From the NCBI GenBank assembly GCA_958450325.1, contig OY288259.1:56570987-56634986 (forward strand): DNA of 64,000 nt, given 5' to 3'. Origin of the DNA: Agrostemma githago (lineage: Eukaryota; Streptophyta; Magnoliopsida; Caryophyllales; Caryophyllaceae). Both the position numbers and the translations under genes were made by a program. Under the pieces are notes generated by a model. It was not told where the DNA came from and did no database searches. It saw only the letters and a program-made list of their open reading frames with translations. This document shows, piece by piece, positions 11,035-22,293 of the stretch (the first letter of the stretch is position 1; every line of letters starts with the position of its first letter).

Positions 11035-11544
11035 CTAAACATTCGGTTTAGGCTTGTAGTATGCAGGAAAAAAATGGGACACTTCCTCTAAACACCAAAG
11101 TCGACCCTCCTCAGTGTCCATAAATGGTATCCTTTTGGGCCTCAACTCCGGTAGAAGTGGTAGACCAACTGAGACATGCATGTTGTATGGACGCCCTTTG
11201 CATGTTGGACAAAGACCATCTTCCTCGTCATCACCATTCGCAGTCTTCCCCTCTCCATCAGCCAATAGTGAATCAGGAACAAACGATTCAACTTCCATCA
11301 TCGACTCCTCCGATTCGTCACCCACAACGACAGAATCGTCGAACTCAGAAATAGAATCGGAGCTGTGATTGGATTGCAAAGGCGTCACAATATCCATGTT
11401 GAACAGACATGGACGATCTTCCAAAATGACGAACGAACAACCCAGATCCGCTTTCACTAACGACGACAGAGGGATCAAATTTAGCCGATTTAGGTCGAAT
11501 TGAGGGGATGAGAAGAGAGTCTCAGAAATAATTTGGGAATTCAT
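11035..11544 (-). CDS. Unknown 169-aa ORF inside the mariner-like element
   Basis: I do not recognise this protein. It lies within the transposon on the opposite strand and converges on the transposase. The start at 11542-11544 has a favourable plant context (CACC before ATG) and follows a pyrimidine-rich leader like a plant 5'UTR. Further upstream (about 11600-11620) is an AAACCCTAA telo-box-type word. The protein has a serine/leucine-rich N-terminus, a strongly acidic middle (about residues 60-110, rich in D, E and S), a C-P-T-C-K-G pair of cysteines near residue 116, and a C-terminal segment with P-F-M-D-T-E-E-G-R-L-W. It has no membrane segment. It could be a captured host-gene exon, an accessory transposon gene, or chance: two plus-strand frames are also open here, so caution is needed. 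Confidence 0.45.
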   Translation of the reverse strand: MNSQIISETLFSSPQFDLNRLNLIPLSSLVKADLGCSFVILEDRPCLFNMDIVTPLQSNHSSDSISEFDDSVVVGDESEESMMEVESFVPDSLLADGEGKTANGDDEEDGLCPTCKGRPYNMHVSVGLPLLPELRPKRIPFMDTEEGRLWCLEEVSHFFPAYYKPKPNV

Positions 11545-11929
11545 GGTGAGAAGGGGGAGATTGATGAAGGATGATTGAAGAAATTAGATGAAAAATGGTC
11601 GATTTAGGGTTAGGGTTTGGTGACAGTGATGAAGATCTTCAATTTGGGGATTTAGGGTAGGGTGGGTTTGGTGTGTCGTGTAAATTAAAGAATGGAGAGG
11701 TTGAGTGGAGGGGTTGAGTGGAATGTGGATGGGGTTTATTAATTGGGTTGGGTTAAATTGTAAATTGGGTTGGGTTGATTAAATGTGTAATTGTTTTGAA
11801 TTAGTATTATAATTATGAGGATTAGATGTGTTAAATGAGTTAGAGTAAGGGTAGAACGGTAATGTTGGTTAAAAAAAAGTTTCCTAAAATGGCAAATGGG
11901 TAAAAGATCAAACTCAGCCCAAAAAGGAA

Positions 11930-11959
11930 TACGGGGCAATGTTAGAAACTCGGAGGGAG
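11930..11959 (-). repeat. Right TIR of mariner-like element
   Basis: The reverse complement starts CTCCCTCCGAGTTTCTA, identical to the left end for 17 bases, then diverges partly and shares GCCCC. A TA follows at 11960-11961. Confidence 0.92.
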
Positions 11960-11975
11960 TAAGTGGTTTCACAAG

Positions 11976-12150
11976 AATAAGATCCTCTCCATTACCTCCT
12001 CTCCATTACCCCTCTCCATTGCTCATCAATGAATCGGATTTTATTTTGAAACGATCCAACGGTTCCCATATCAATGCTATAAGATGATGAAAGAGGAAGA
12101 TAAATGATATTATAATGGATTGTGAGAGGTAATGGAGAGGATCCTAACTC
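11976..12150. mobile_element. Small MITE with GATCCTCTCCATTACCTC termini
   Basis: The 18-bp word GATCCTCTCCATTACCTC at 11981-11998 recurs inverted at 12126-12143. The intervening 127 bp has no coding potential. TAA lies beside each end, compatible with a 3-bp target duplication of PIF/Harbinger type. The element sits about 20 bp beyond the mariner-like element. Superfamily is uncertain. Confidence 0.7.
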
Positions 12151-13572
12151 GGTTTAACAAGCCCAAAACAATAGCAACTTTCAATGACTATGTTTTATAT
12201 ATACAGTCCTGCAATGCAACTTGACATATAAAACAAAGATTAAGTCTTAAGATTCAAGAAGAAGACACAATCAACATAAATTAATTACTCCGTACAGTAC
12301 ACTATTATATACTCCAACAAGATCAAGTCTGAAGAAGAAGAAGAAGACATAATCAAACAATCAACGTCGTACGTAGTTTATGAAGAATTGTGTTAGTTGC
12401 CCGGCTATAGGTTTGAAAAGTACATACGTATGCGACATTGGCAACTGCATCTGCATCTGCATCTGCATGGCTAGTCTATGTACGATCTTAAGTCGCAACA
12501 TTCCACTAGATACTTGCATGCTACAACTTGATTACTACTACTTCTACTACTCTGGGCCATACTACTTTCACCAAATACCAACTACTACTAACTAAACAAC
12601 GTGGGATTGGGACGGGAGTATTCAGTATAGGGATGCCAATGGCTAGGTCTCGATAATGTTTATGTTTTATAGGGTTCAGATTTGGACATGTCTCTCATAT
12701 ATGTGTCGATGGAATGCCCGTCTCCATCCTAATTCTACTCATGATCCATCTTTTCTGAAGAATCCCGTCTTGCGAGAGCATATTGAAGATAAAATTATAT
12801 TGTCTCCTACTTAGTTGATATCTTGTATATTATCCCATATCATTTAGATACTACTATCTTACTGAGTTACGACTCTAGGTTAGTCTTTGTATGCTACTCA
12901 CAATTTTTTTACCTTTTCTAATTCCGCCCCCTATCATGTCAATTTGGCTATAAGGAGCAGTCGAGGATGGAGGTGGTTTACTGTCATTCATATATGCTGG
13001 AAAAATAAAAACTTTTCAAATCGTCATTTTTGACCCATTTCTGGTTGCTATCATTTCAGAGAAAACAGTTCATGATTGAACCTTTTTTTGCTCGAGTCTA
13101 CTTCAATTTGCTCTTTGGTTTGGGTCCTGAATCATTCGCTCTCGAGTCTACTTCATATTGTTCTATTTCGGTTTGGGTCAAATCAGTTTTCTAAGATCTT
13201 TATCGTGCGACCATCTAATCCGATCATAAGCAACGCCAACATAAACAATTAAACCAGTTACCAAAGAAGAGTCCAATTCAATTCACCAAGCAATGACAGA
13301 TAACAAAGTAATGTACAAGCACATTTCATTGCTGATACAGAAGGTTAACAGTTACAGCGCCTAAACTGCCTACACGATATGAAATAATGCAATGCCCACT
13401 AAAACTACAAACGAAATCATCAGAGCTGGCGTATCTTCTGACTACGACACATAAATCATACATACGTACTTAATAATCTAACTCGTCAAAATGATACTTA
13501 CACTGAAGGGTGTTTGCAACTTCCATCATCATTTACAATCAGGTGCATCTCACACCTTTAACATTTCCCGGG
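12151..13572. other. Intergenic and probable 3' flank of EAF6
   Basis: No convincing gene is present. A (CTGCAT)n microsatellite at about 12449-12469 makes a short open frame look codon-like; I do not support it. The last 250 bp or so (about 13310-13572) is probably the 3' UTR of the minus-strand EAF6 gene, but I could not place the polyadenylation site. Confidence 0.5.
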
Positions 13573-16500
13573 TCAAGATGCAAATCTTCCCTTCTTTTGT
13601 TTCGCCCTTCAACATTGAATCACACGGTAAGAAGTCGGCCATTTTGGGATGTGTTTAGAGGTAAATCTAGTTGTTCATTTTAACAAAATGGGAGTTTTGA
13701 TGGATGGCCGGTCTCAAACCAAATTCATGGTTAAGATTTAAGAAGAATGTTCTAAAAAAGTATGATCAAGCTATTGTCAAGAATGATGTTCAAAGGGAGA
13801 ATAAAACGACAATTAGTCACTTACTGTCCATTTGCAGGCAATCCTCCACCCTTGGACCGTCCAGGACCAAAATCTGAGATTTGAATTGAAACAATAAGAA
13901 ATAGTCTTCATCAAATATATAATTATATACATCCCCTATCCCCGTCAATAATTTACATTTTCTTTTGGCAGAAAAATCAAGCAAGAGAAGTGCTGCAATG
14001 CAGTTTTATCCTCCTCTCATCCCCTGCCCCTTCCATCCTCAAAGCTCCTCTAATTTATCTTCATCAAACTGTCCGCCTCCGTCCAAGACCTCATTTCCAT
14101 CAACCCATCATCTTATGAATCAAATCAAAGGCAAGCACTATCCTCTTTGGTACATTACAAATTCTTTTTGTGAAACCCGCTGTATTTATTGTTGAATATG
14201 GTATAAATCTGAGTTCATTTTTTTTTACTGAATTTGGGTATAGGACGATTTGTTGTTGTTATTGGGGTAGGGCTACGGTTATGAGCATCAAGCATTGTGG
14301 TTGAGATTGTTAAGGGTGGGTCCATAGTGGTTAGTGGTGGCCAGAGGTGGTGGTTGTTAGACCTCATGAAGCAGGGCTGGCTCGGGTCATGCACAGTGAT
14401 GACTGGGTGGGTGAATCGATGGAAGAAGGGTACAAAAGAAACTTCTCATACATGATAAAAAAACTTCGTACAATGGAAACGATAGGATAGCTGACTGAAG
14501 AAACACCCCCCCAAAAGTATTTTTGGACACAAGGAGTAAATAGGAATGTCTGTAAACTAGGTGAAAGCTTACCATCACGTCCAACGCTGAGCTCTTCAAC
14601 CTAAACAAGAGTAGAATTAAAGCAATACAGTTGTTAGATCCAAATAATTATTGGAAAGGAGAGACAAGGACGAGCCAAGGAGTGGACGCCCAGGACGGCA
14701 ATCCCACAACCAAGGAACAGCAGGATTCGGAGAATTATCCAAAAAGTAAATGTTGAGAATAAATAGCACTCCGTATAAATTAAGGAAAAAGAACGTAGTA
14801 TTGATAAAAAAAAATTAAAAAAAGAGTTACAAGTTCCAAGTCAAAGAAAAAAAGTTCAGTAATTAAAAATAATAGTAGTAATTATAGTTAAGAAAAAGAA
14901 AATAATACGAGTACTCAGTAATTAAGGGAAAAAAAATAGTCCTCAAATATCATCAACCACCCGAATTCTCTACCCCACATCGTCATATCCAACGCCATAG
15001 TTTCTCAATTACTCTTATACAAGTCTGTTAGGTCTTCCTCGACTCCTCAACAACCTATGCTCTCTCCATTTTTCAAGTCTTTGTATCGGTGTATCAATCA
15101 GCCTCCGTCTCACATGCCCAAACCATCTTAACCGATTCTCTACCAACCTATCCTCTATAAGGGTCACTCATACTTTTCCTTAATCACCTCATTTCTAAGT
15201 CTATCATTTCTTGTATGGTCACACATCCATCTTACAGAGTACTATAGTTTAGCAAATTAAACTCGAAGGCTTGTAATAATATCCACAAGTTAATGTCGCT
15301 TACTTTCACATTTTCATGTACAATATAAATAGTGATTTTGGTAGTGCTTAAAGAAAAAATAACCAAACTTCAAGTAGTGTTTGACAAAAAAAATAATTAG
15401 GTAGTTCTTCACTTCCTCGCAAAGTGACGTATATTGTAAGTAGTGTTTGACCAAAAAAACTCTAATTTATAAGCACAAACGTCTAAACACATTGGGAGAC
15501 AATAAAATCTTTTTAAGGCATGAAAAAATTTCAGATAGAAAACGTGAAAAGAACTGACTGTAAAATTGAAAATCATGCTTACAAAGGTAAAAATTGAGAA
15601 TGTTCAGCTGTTTATGTGACTTGAGGGTCGTGTAAATTTCACTTGAGTGCAATGGGGCTTAGGTAAAATTTATTACATTCCCTAGGGTTTAAGGAGTTTC
15701 CTACTGCAGAAATCTGAGCTCGTGAGGCGTATTTAGTCAAAGCAAAGAGGTAATAAGGCTTAAAATACAAATAGATGGTAGGATGAATCATAGTTCCAAG
15801 GCAATATCTCATGGTGTCGGTGATTTTCATGCCTCAAGGTTAACAAAAAATAATATAATAACCAGATCAACATATAGTTTAGATAGGGGGGAAAGGGACA
15901 AATGTGCACTATAAGAGCCATGAGTTAACATTTACATACAGCAGGCGAGGTGACGGATGACAGGGAGAATATTCTATCTTCAGGTTGAAACTTCCTGGGC
16001 CTCTTCAAGCTGCACCAAAAATGATAAAAATAAAAATTAAACGCTACAATTAAAGCTATAGTGGAAATACACGTCCAAAACGTAGGAAAGCCAAAATACA
16101 AGGAATTGATAGAAACATCAAGTTCAGTTAAAGAAGTGGAATTGTTACTCCTGTCATACAGTTCAATTCTTTTCACTCTTTTTTATTTAAATGTTCGTCC
16201 AATTCTTCAAGTTTCGCCTCATTTGGCAAGTTTCGTCCATTAGTAATGATTTCTTTGCAAAACCCTTTATAAATTACATCGGTTTCCTTCCCAATTATAT
16301 GGATATAGATGGAATTCACACACAAATGTGAGCAAGCTAAGCTTAAAGGTTAGGCTGAGGCACAGGAGTACAAATCCAGATGAATTCTGTGCGAACAGCA
16401 TGTAGCTGCAGGCAGGCAGCAAGTTCAAATGGAAAACTCGAAGGTTTAAAAGCAAGTCGGCACACAAGTCTAGGTATATTTCACAGATCTATGGCCATCA

Positions 16501-17175
16501 GAACTTGGAAGTAATCCGATTGAATGCATCAAACTACACAACAGAAAAAAAAACGGCATATATCAAAAATTGAAAATTGCATACTTTACGGCCGACTTTG
16601 ACGAATTTATGAACCCTTCAAACCCTTTTAAAACATGCCCTAAATGATTTGAGTCCTGCAAATAACTTGTCTCCAACTCATACACCTACACAATACACAC
16701 ACCAAAAGGCAAATCAAAATCTTCAGTGAACTGCTCGAAATTCAAATTCACATGAATTAACACAACATCCAGTTTCTTCACCTGTTTTTCGATATTCCGA
16801 AGTTCGTCTTTAAGCTTTCCCCTCTTGCTTAAGAGTGCTGCAAGCCTAACCCCCGGATTAGTGGCCTTTTCTCCTAATGACAAATTTAACCACAAAATTA
16901 CATCCTATTCATTTAACTATACACCTAAAAAAACCCATCTTTAATTATGTAAATTGCCATTAATTTTGTCATTACCAATTAATTTAATTTTAACCACAAA
17001 ATTACAACTTCAATTTTTAAACATATCAATACTAATTGAAATTAACATCGCATAATAATGAAAACTAAACAAAGTAACAAACCCATCACTGAACACGTAA
17101 ATCATCATCATCATAAACATTAAAATTAAGAGGAAAAAAGGTGGGTAATTTATAAAATTTACCATTGGGTTCCAT
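13573..17175 (-). CDS. EAF6: EAF6, NuA4 histone acetyltransferase subunit (seven coding exons)
   Basis: This is a host gene assembled from the sequence. Coding exons in order on the minus strand are 17175-17163, 16873-16782, 16685-16585, 16009-15940, 14600-14573, 13873-13825 and 13606-13573 (stop TGA 13573-13575). All six introns start GT and end AG and the phases join cleanly to 128 codons plus stop. The product matches the EAF6/MEAF6 family: a coiled-coil with L-L-S-K-R-G-K-L-K-D-E-L-R-N-I-E-K-Q (exon 2), Y-E-L-E-T-S-Y-L-Q and K-G-F-E-G-F (exon 3), then R-K-F-Q-P-E-D-R-I-F-S-L-S-S-V-T-S-P (exon 4), then a basic glycine-rich tail. EAF6 is a small scaffold of NuA4-type acetyltransferases acting on chromatin in the nucleus. 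The tail ends at K-K-G-R-F-A-S, shorter than I expect for plants, so the last exon or an alternative 3' splice needs checking. Confidence 0.88.
14995..15235 (-). pseudogene. LINE reverse transcriptase C-terminal fossil
   Basis: Within the large EAF6 intron, the minus strand translates in pieces to the typical 3' end of plant LINE ORF2: R-W-M-C-D-H-T-R-N-D-R, then N-E-V-I-K-E-K, then, after a frame break, E-N-R-L-R-W-F-G-H-V-R-R-R and D-T-P-I-Q-R. It has stops and at least one frameshift. It is an old, 5'-truncated fragment in the same orientation as EAF6. Confidence 0.75.
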
Positions 17176-17420
17176 GGTCAAGGGCGCTGCTCACTCAAAT
17201 CCAAAGCAGTAACTTTTCCCCTGTAAAAAAATAAGGATAATTCAGAAATGAAAGCAAATTCTATGTAGTGGATGCATGATATAAAAGTGGAAACTTTACT
17301 GGGTTTTCTTGATCTAGTGTGTGAATCTTTAAGGGGGAGAAGTAGAACTTCAACTTTTAATTAAAGAAATTATTATTATTATTATTATGTGGAAAAAAAC
17401 AAAGTAAAAGGAATTGGAGT
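17163..17420 (-). promoter_or_regulatory. EAF6 5' leader with a likely 5'UTR intron
   Basis: Upstream of the ATG (17173-17175) the minus strand has a strong acceptor, TTTTTTTACAG, ending at 17221. A matching donor, CCCA/GTAAAG, lies at 17300/17299, giving a 79-bp intron of normal plant size. The leader would then be 17176-17220 plus an upstream exon from 17300 to roughly 17420. The promoter should lie between there and the retrotransposon LTR at 17676. Confidence 0.55.
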
Positions 17421-17675
17421 AAGGTGACTACATTAAATAAGCGATTTCCAGAACAGCGTAAAAGTGAATTTTGATGCAGAAATTATTTGGAAGATGAGGA
17501 GATGAAATCTTTACCGAGAAGGAGAAGAGCCAAGAGTAGTCTTTGCCGATAGGATTTGTAAATTGGGAAGTTAACGGAACTCCACAATTGCTAACGGAAG
17601 AAATACAAACGTTTCTGGTTTTAAGATACGGAGTACGATGTACCCCACCCGAAATTATTGGAAAAATTCGTGAAA

Positions 17676-17849
17676 TGTTATAAATATATTGTATGAACAA
17701 TAAAGTAGAGGGAACCGAGAGATTATATTGATATTTGATCGTATGTATTACATCGACTTTGTCATCTATATATAGTGACCGATACAAAGAGATGTGTTAC
17801 TTCGTGAACGGACGCCTCCTTAGGAGATAATGACATCCATATTATAACA
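17676..17849 (-). repeat. 3' LTR of the non-coding element
   Basis: It starts TGTTATAA and ends TATAACA on either strand, and contains a TATATATAG promoter-like box. It lies about 250 bp upstream of the predicted EAF6 leader and points toward EAF6. Confidence 0.9.
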
Positions 17850-18600
17850 CTCCCCTTGGATGTACATTATCCAAAAAATAATATTTACGAAGCGAATGAA
17901 CTACTGACTCATTAAAACCTTACCAGGAAAACCCAGTGGGAAAAACCATGGTTAAGGAAAAAGAGTACAGCTCGCATTACTCCCCTCATGATTACATAAC
18001 TTAATACATGTTGAAATGATACATAATTTTGGCGAAAACTCTTGATCATCGATGTAGATTCCATAGTAGCTGATAAACTTGATATTATCTTCGATTACTA
18101 AAATTTTGTGATATACTTGTAATCATCACGCGTGTCTTCAAACTCATAATATTAATGAGTCACCTACCAGCTTTCAAGTATTATATACTGTTTTGTGGTA
18201 TCTTCGTGACGTAACTTGTTCACGATAATTACCATGTCAACAACATAAAAGACACACATTTATCTCGTTAAAAAAAAACCTTGCTAGGTAAAACCTAGTG
18301 AGACAAAACCCTAGTCGAAGGGGAAAAAAAGTGTAGAAGTTATCTATGCATTTTGATCTCTTCAGGAGAATCAATCCGATCAGCAAATAAGTTGTCTTGA
18401 TTTTCAATCTTTATGGTACTTCAAGACCACAAATTATTTCATATACTTTGCAACATATTCATTCTTCTATTAATTCTCATATTCTCATATTCTCATACTT
18501 CTAGTCAAGATAATATTACAATTAGATTTTCGGTTCAAACGATATTGAATTACTCAAATAAACTCTTCAGAAGTATTAACATTCTCTTTTAACTCTGGGT

Positions 18601-19047
18601 AGGGGTGTGCAAAATCCGGGTCGGACCGGAAAAATGGACCGGACCGGACCGGAATCTACGGGTCCGGATCCGGAATAAAAAATTCTGGTCCGGTCTCCGG
18701 ACCATCATTTTGGGCGATTCCGGGTTCCGGTCCGGTCCGGTCCTGACCCGATATTTTCCGGTCCGGACCGGTTTGGACCGGAAAACCCGGAATTATGTTT
18801 ATTTCTTAAAAATTCCGGGTTTTCCGGTCCAAACCGGGCCAACCGGGTCGAAATTTTGGACCGGAATTCCCAAAAAAATTGAAAATTCCGGGCCAACCGG
18901 TCCGGTCCGGATCGGACCCGGTATTTTTCCGGACCGGACCAGGGTCAATATTTTGGTTTCCGGTCCGGGTCCAGGGTCATGAAATTTGACGATTCCAAAT
19001 CCGGGTCCGGTCCGGGTCGGACCGGGTCGGCCCGGTTGCACAGCCCT
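18601..19047. mobile_element. GC-rich MULE-like MITE made of CCGG/GGTCC repeats
   Basis: The 447-bp unit has terminal inverted repeats AGGGGTGTGCAA and AGGGCTGTGCAA and is flanked by the 10-bp duplication AACTCTGGGT (18591-18600 and 19048-19057). The interior is a dense, self-complementary series of GGTCCGGACCGG-type words, in sharp contrast with the AT-rich host. A 9-11 bp TSD suggests a Mutator-like mover. Open frames on both strands are by-products of the low-complexity sequence. Confidence 0.8.
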
Positions 19048-19057
19048 AACTCTGGGT

Positions 19058-22000
19058 ACCTTCACATCATAATGAAATAATTATACGTACATAATTATAC
19101 AATAATCAATCCACTAATTACTCTTAATTTCATGATCATTCAAACATAAGCTCCTTCAGGGAGTCATAGATCATGACAATATTTACGAGTATAATTCTAT
19201 ATATTTATCCTGCAATAAAACATTTAATAACAATAATAATGTGCATGCATGTAATATAATATAAACAATGTATATGATACATGTCCTACTCTAATGTAAT
19301 AATGTAATATGAAACTAATATGCAAAGATGAAATTCTATTTACTTGCACATGAGGCCAAATGCAAATTAATATTATCCTTTACCAATATTCATAATTTGA
19401 TCGACTTCGGGTCAATACGTGGACTTCATGTCCATGAGCTCATTTTAACCATAAATTATATGTCGACAATCTAGATGGACTTTTATATAAGATCCCCACC
19501 AGTGTCCATTATACAATGCGCGCAAATTTTATTCGGTTCCAAAAAGTATTTATATCGATATAATTTCTCATATTATCAGTACTGCTTGATATCTGAATTC
19601 ACATATTTCGTATAGGCCATCTATTTCTTTTCAGATATCTACGTCACTTCTGGGACATTTATTTTCTCCAAACTTTAGTACCAACTGCACATGCTTGCCA
19701 TTTTCTTATGATATATGAACCGAATATTATTTTCATTCTACACAGTACATCAAATGTGATTAATTTATGATTTCAAGCTTCTCAATTTATATCTTTGTAT
19801 GATAAGGTGCTGATATATCATCTTCATCATATCCAAGTGATGTAAATCATAATTCATACGGAGTTTTCTTGACTCTCGGATTGATATATTCATGTTTTAA
19901 CAAGTCACTGAACTTCGAGTTCAGTTGGGGACCAATTATTACTTGTTTGTTCTTTTTACCGGCTTATCCTTATCAATCTCCCCCTAAGGTGGTAAAAACT
20001 ATCATTAACTGATTTTGAGGGCAATAATATTCACCTTGGCTAGAAATTATTTCATATTTCATAAACTTTTAACAATTGTTTATTTTCAATCGGATAATAT
20101 TAGGAAGCTAGATATAATGCAGTTGGTTTTCCACGTGCTGACTTAAAATTGCCCATTCAGGAGATTATATTGTTCACAATTTCACATAATACTCAAATTG
20201 TGAACTTTATTCCCCAAATTACTCGTAAAATTCTTTGTGACTACAGGTCACATAATTAAACTATACATAAACATTCTTTTCATCATCCAACTACGAGTAG
20301 TATTCAAATCTCCAACATAAATTTCCATCTCAGTGTATTGTCTTACCTTAAATAAATACTCCGTATTTCATTGATACACGAGAGAAGTTCAGCACTTTAT
20401 TACGTTTCTTTCAAGATAAACTACGGGTTTATAAACGGGTGTAACAAGAACCCGGATGGCCTCAATTTGTCCCATCTTTAACATTTTCTTGTCCATTTTG
20501 GCTTTAATTCATTGCAATTTTTCTTATACATTTGGCTATATCTCGATAAATCCACTTATCTTACGCCGTATTTTCATTTAACTGAATCTCATCATGCTAA
20601 ACTTCTAGTTAGCTATATATATCATATGTGCACAATAATTGTATTTTATCATATGGCCAAAACGAAAATGATAGATGTGATATGACACAACTGGTGTCTC
20701 ATATAAATAAATAGATAGGCAAGACACGTCCATATACCTTTCGGGAATATGACTATACTCTTACTTTGAGTATTTTAAACCGCGTAATTTATTAATTTTA
20801 CGCGTACATTGAATATGATTCATACTTCATCCTTCCCGGATTACCAATATAATAATCTTTCAAACTTCAAATTGCAAATTGACAAAAATATTAATAGCGC
20901 TGCATTATAATTTCACATATATAATGCACATTATCTATGTAATGATTTTTACTTAACATATCTTCAATACATACGAGTAATATTTTTCCTTTCCTTTCTA
21001 TCATTATTGGTCTCTCAAAAAAAAAAAAAAAGTCAAAACATCTTGAGATATAATAATTGTAACTTATACAGTAACATATTATAATCAAAATCATATGATA
21101 AAATGCATTGAACAAATTTTATATCAAAACTATTGTTACCTTCCGACAATCTCAGATATATGATAAAAATGCAGCAAAATTTAGGAAATAACTTATGTAT
21201 GCCTCATTAATATCAGAAAAATTAAGAAGTAATCAAGTGAGACATTCATCAACCAAATGATAAAGACGAATGCGATAGATTAAGAAGTAATTAGATCAAA
21301 TCCATGATAAATACTATACCTATACACATACATATATACGTGATTAGTCTCAAGAATTATGCCTCTAGCATTTTATATACAAACAAAAATAGTTGTCCTC
21401 CAACAAAGCATAATTATCAAATCTTTACATGAGCATATATATACATCATGATTATCCCCTTATAATTTCATTGGTATTTAATTATGCTAAAAAGAACGGA
21501 AATGGCGAGTCACTTGCATTGGTATTTATAAAAATATACGGAGTATGAACGATTAGCATATGATTAACGATAAAAATGGAGAAGTTTTCAGAACAAAACA
21601 ATATAACTCAATTATAACATACTAGGGTGATATAAATAAATTAATATAGCCAAGGGATATAAATATATTTGCAAAGTATATGAAACAGATACTTTAAAAC
21701 AAATTATAAACCAATATGTATAATAAAGCATTTAGCCAAGAGATAAATGGACGATGAGGTTATGATTAAAGATGAGGAAATAAATCAACCATTGTGTTTC
21801 TTCATATTCTAAAAATTATACTAGTAAATATAGCAATTCATTGACTAGTACGTGCGTATTCATAGAAAAATTCCAGATTTTTAGTCAATTCAGATTCAAT
21901 CTTGAATATGGTAAGAACACAGATAAGAGAAAGAATTGATTATGGTTTGAATAATCTTGCGATAAAACTTACCAATTTGATCTCTTCGTGAGATAGGAAT

Positions 22001-22106
22001 CAAATAATTAAAAGAAGACAAGAATAAACCGATTGTCTTTTCCGATAAACCCCGAATTCAATGATGAAGATATTTCCGCTAGCAATAAATAAACTTTAAA
22101 TACGAT
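19058..22106. other. Non-coding interior of the 17676-22293 element
   Basis: This stretch is AT-rich with no frame I can tie to gag or pol. It probably represents a decayed or originally non-coding interior. Nothing else was recognised. Confidence 0.6.
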
Positions 22107-22119
22107 CGTGCTGATAACG
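22107..22119 (-). other. Primer-binding-like site CGTTATCAGCACG
   Basis: It lies directly inside the right LTR and is related to, but diverged from, the TGGTATCAGAGC site. It supports the minus orientation of the element. Confidence 0.55.
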
Positions 22120-22293
22120 TGTTATAAATATATTGTATGAACAATAAAGTAGAGGGAACCGAGAGATTATATTGATATTTGATCGTATATATTACATCGA
22201 CTTTGTCATCTATATATAGTGACCTATACAAAGAGATGTGTTACTTCGTAAACGGATGCCTTTTTTGGAGATAATGACATCCATATTATAACA
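22120..22293 (-). repeat. 5' LTR of the non-coding element
   Basis: It has the same length as the left copy with about 7 substitutions, and is preceded on its inner side by the primer-binding-like sequence at 22107-22119. Confidence 0.9.

Larger units (their letters stand above)
8379..11959 (+). mobile_element. Mariner-like element (Tc1/mariner), complete with TIRs
   Basis: This 3581-bp DNA transposon is bounded by terminal inverted repeats that begin CTCCCTCCGAGTTTCTA at both ends and are flanked by a TA dinucleotide on each side (8377-8378 and 11960-11961), the Tc1/mariner target duplication. It contains an uninterrupted transposase with all three catalytic aspartates on the plus strand and a second, convergent 169-residue reading frame on the minus strand. 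Ends, TSD and transposase all look intact, so it could be autonomous. CTCCCTCCG ends are typical of plant mariner-like elements and their Stowaway MITE derivatives. Confidence 0.95.
17676..22293 (-). mobile_element. Non-coding LTR retrotransposon (copia-related) with 174-bp LTRs
   Basis: Two 174-bp direct repeats (17676-17849 and 22120-22293) bound this element. A PPT-like CATCCAAGGGGAG on the minus strand abuts the left LTR and a primer-binding-like CGTTATCAGCACG abuts the right one, so it is oriented minus. The LTRs differ at about 7 positions (roughly 4%). The flanks are TGAAA on the left and TAAAA on the right, a possible target duplication with one change. The interior has no pol frame. 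The segment next to the left LTR carries the TTTTCCTGGTAAGG-type sequence I associate with the 3' region of Ty1/copia elements. It was later invaded by the MULE-like unit at 18601-19047. Confidence 0.88.

Noticed and set aside
12380..12595. 71-codon cysteine-rich frame
   Set aside because: The cysteine/isoleucine run comes from a CTGCAT microsatellite; no other coding support.
16686..16895. Single-exon 69-codon protein on the minus strand
   Set aside because: It is EAF6 exon 2 read through its flanking introns; splicing explains it better.
18605..19065. Open frames of 125, 88 and 63 codons over the GC-rich repeat
   Set aside because: They arise from the low-complexity GGTCC/CCGG sequence, overlap on both strands and have arginine/proline/glycine-repeat composition.
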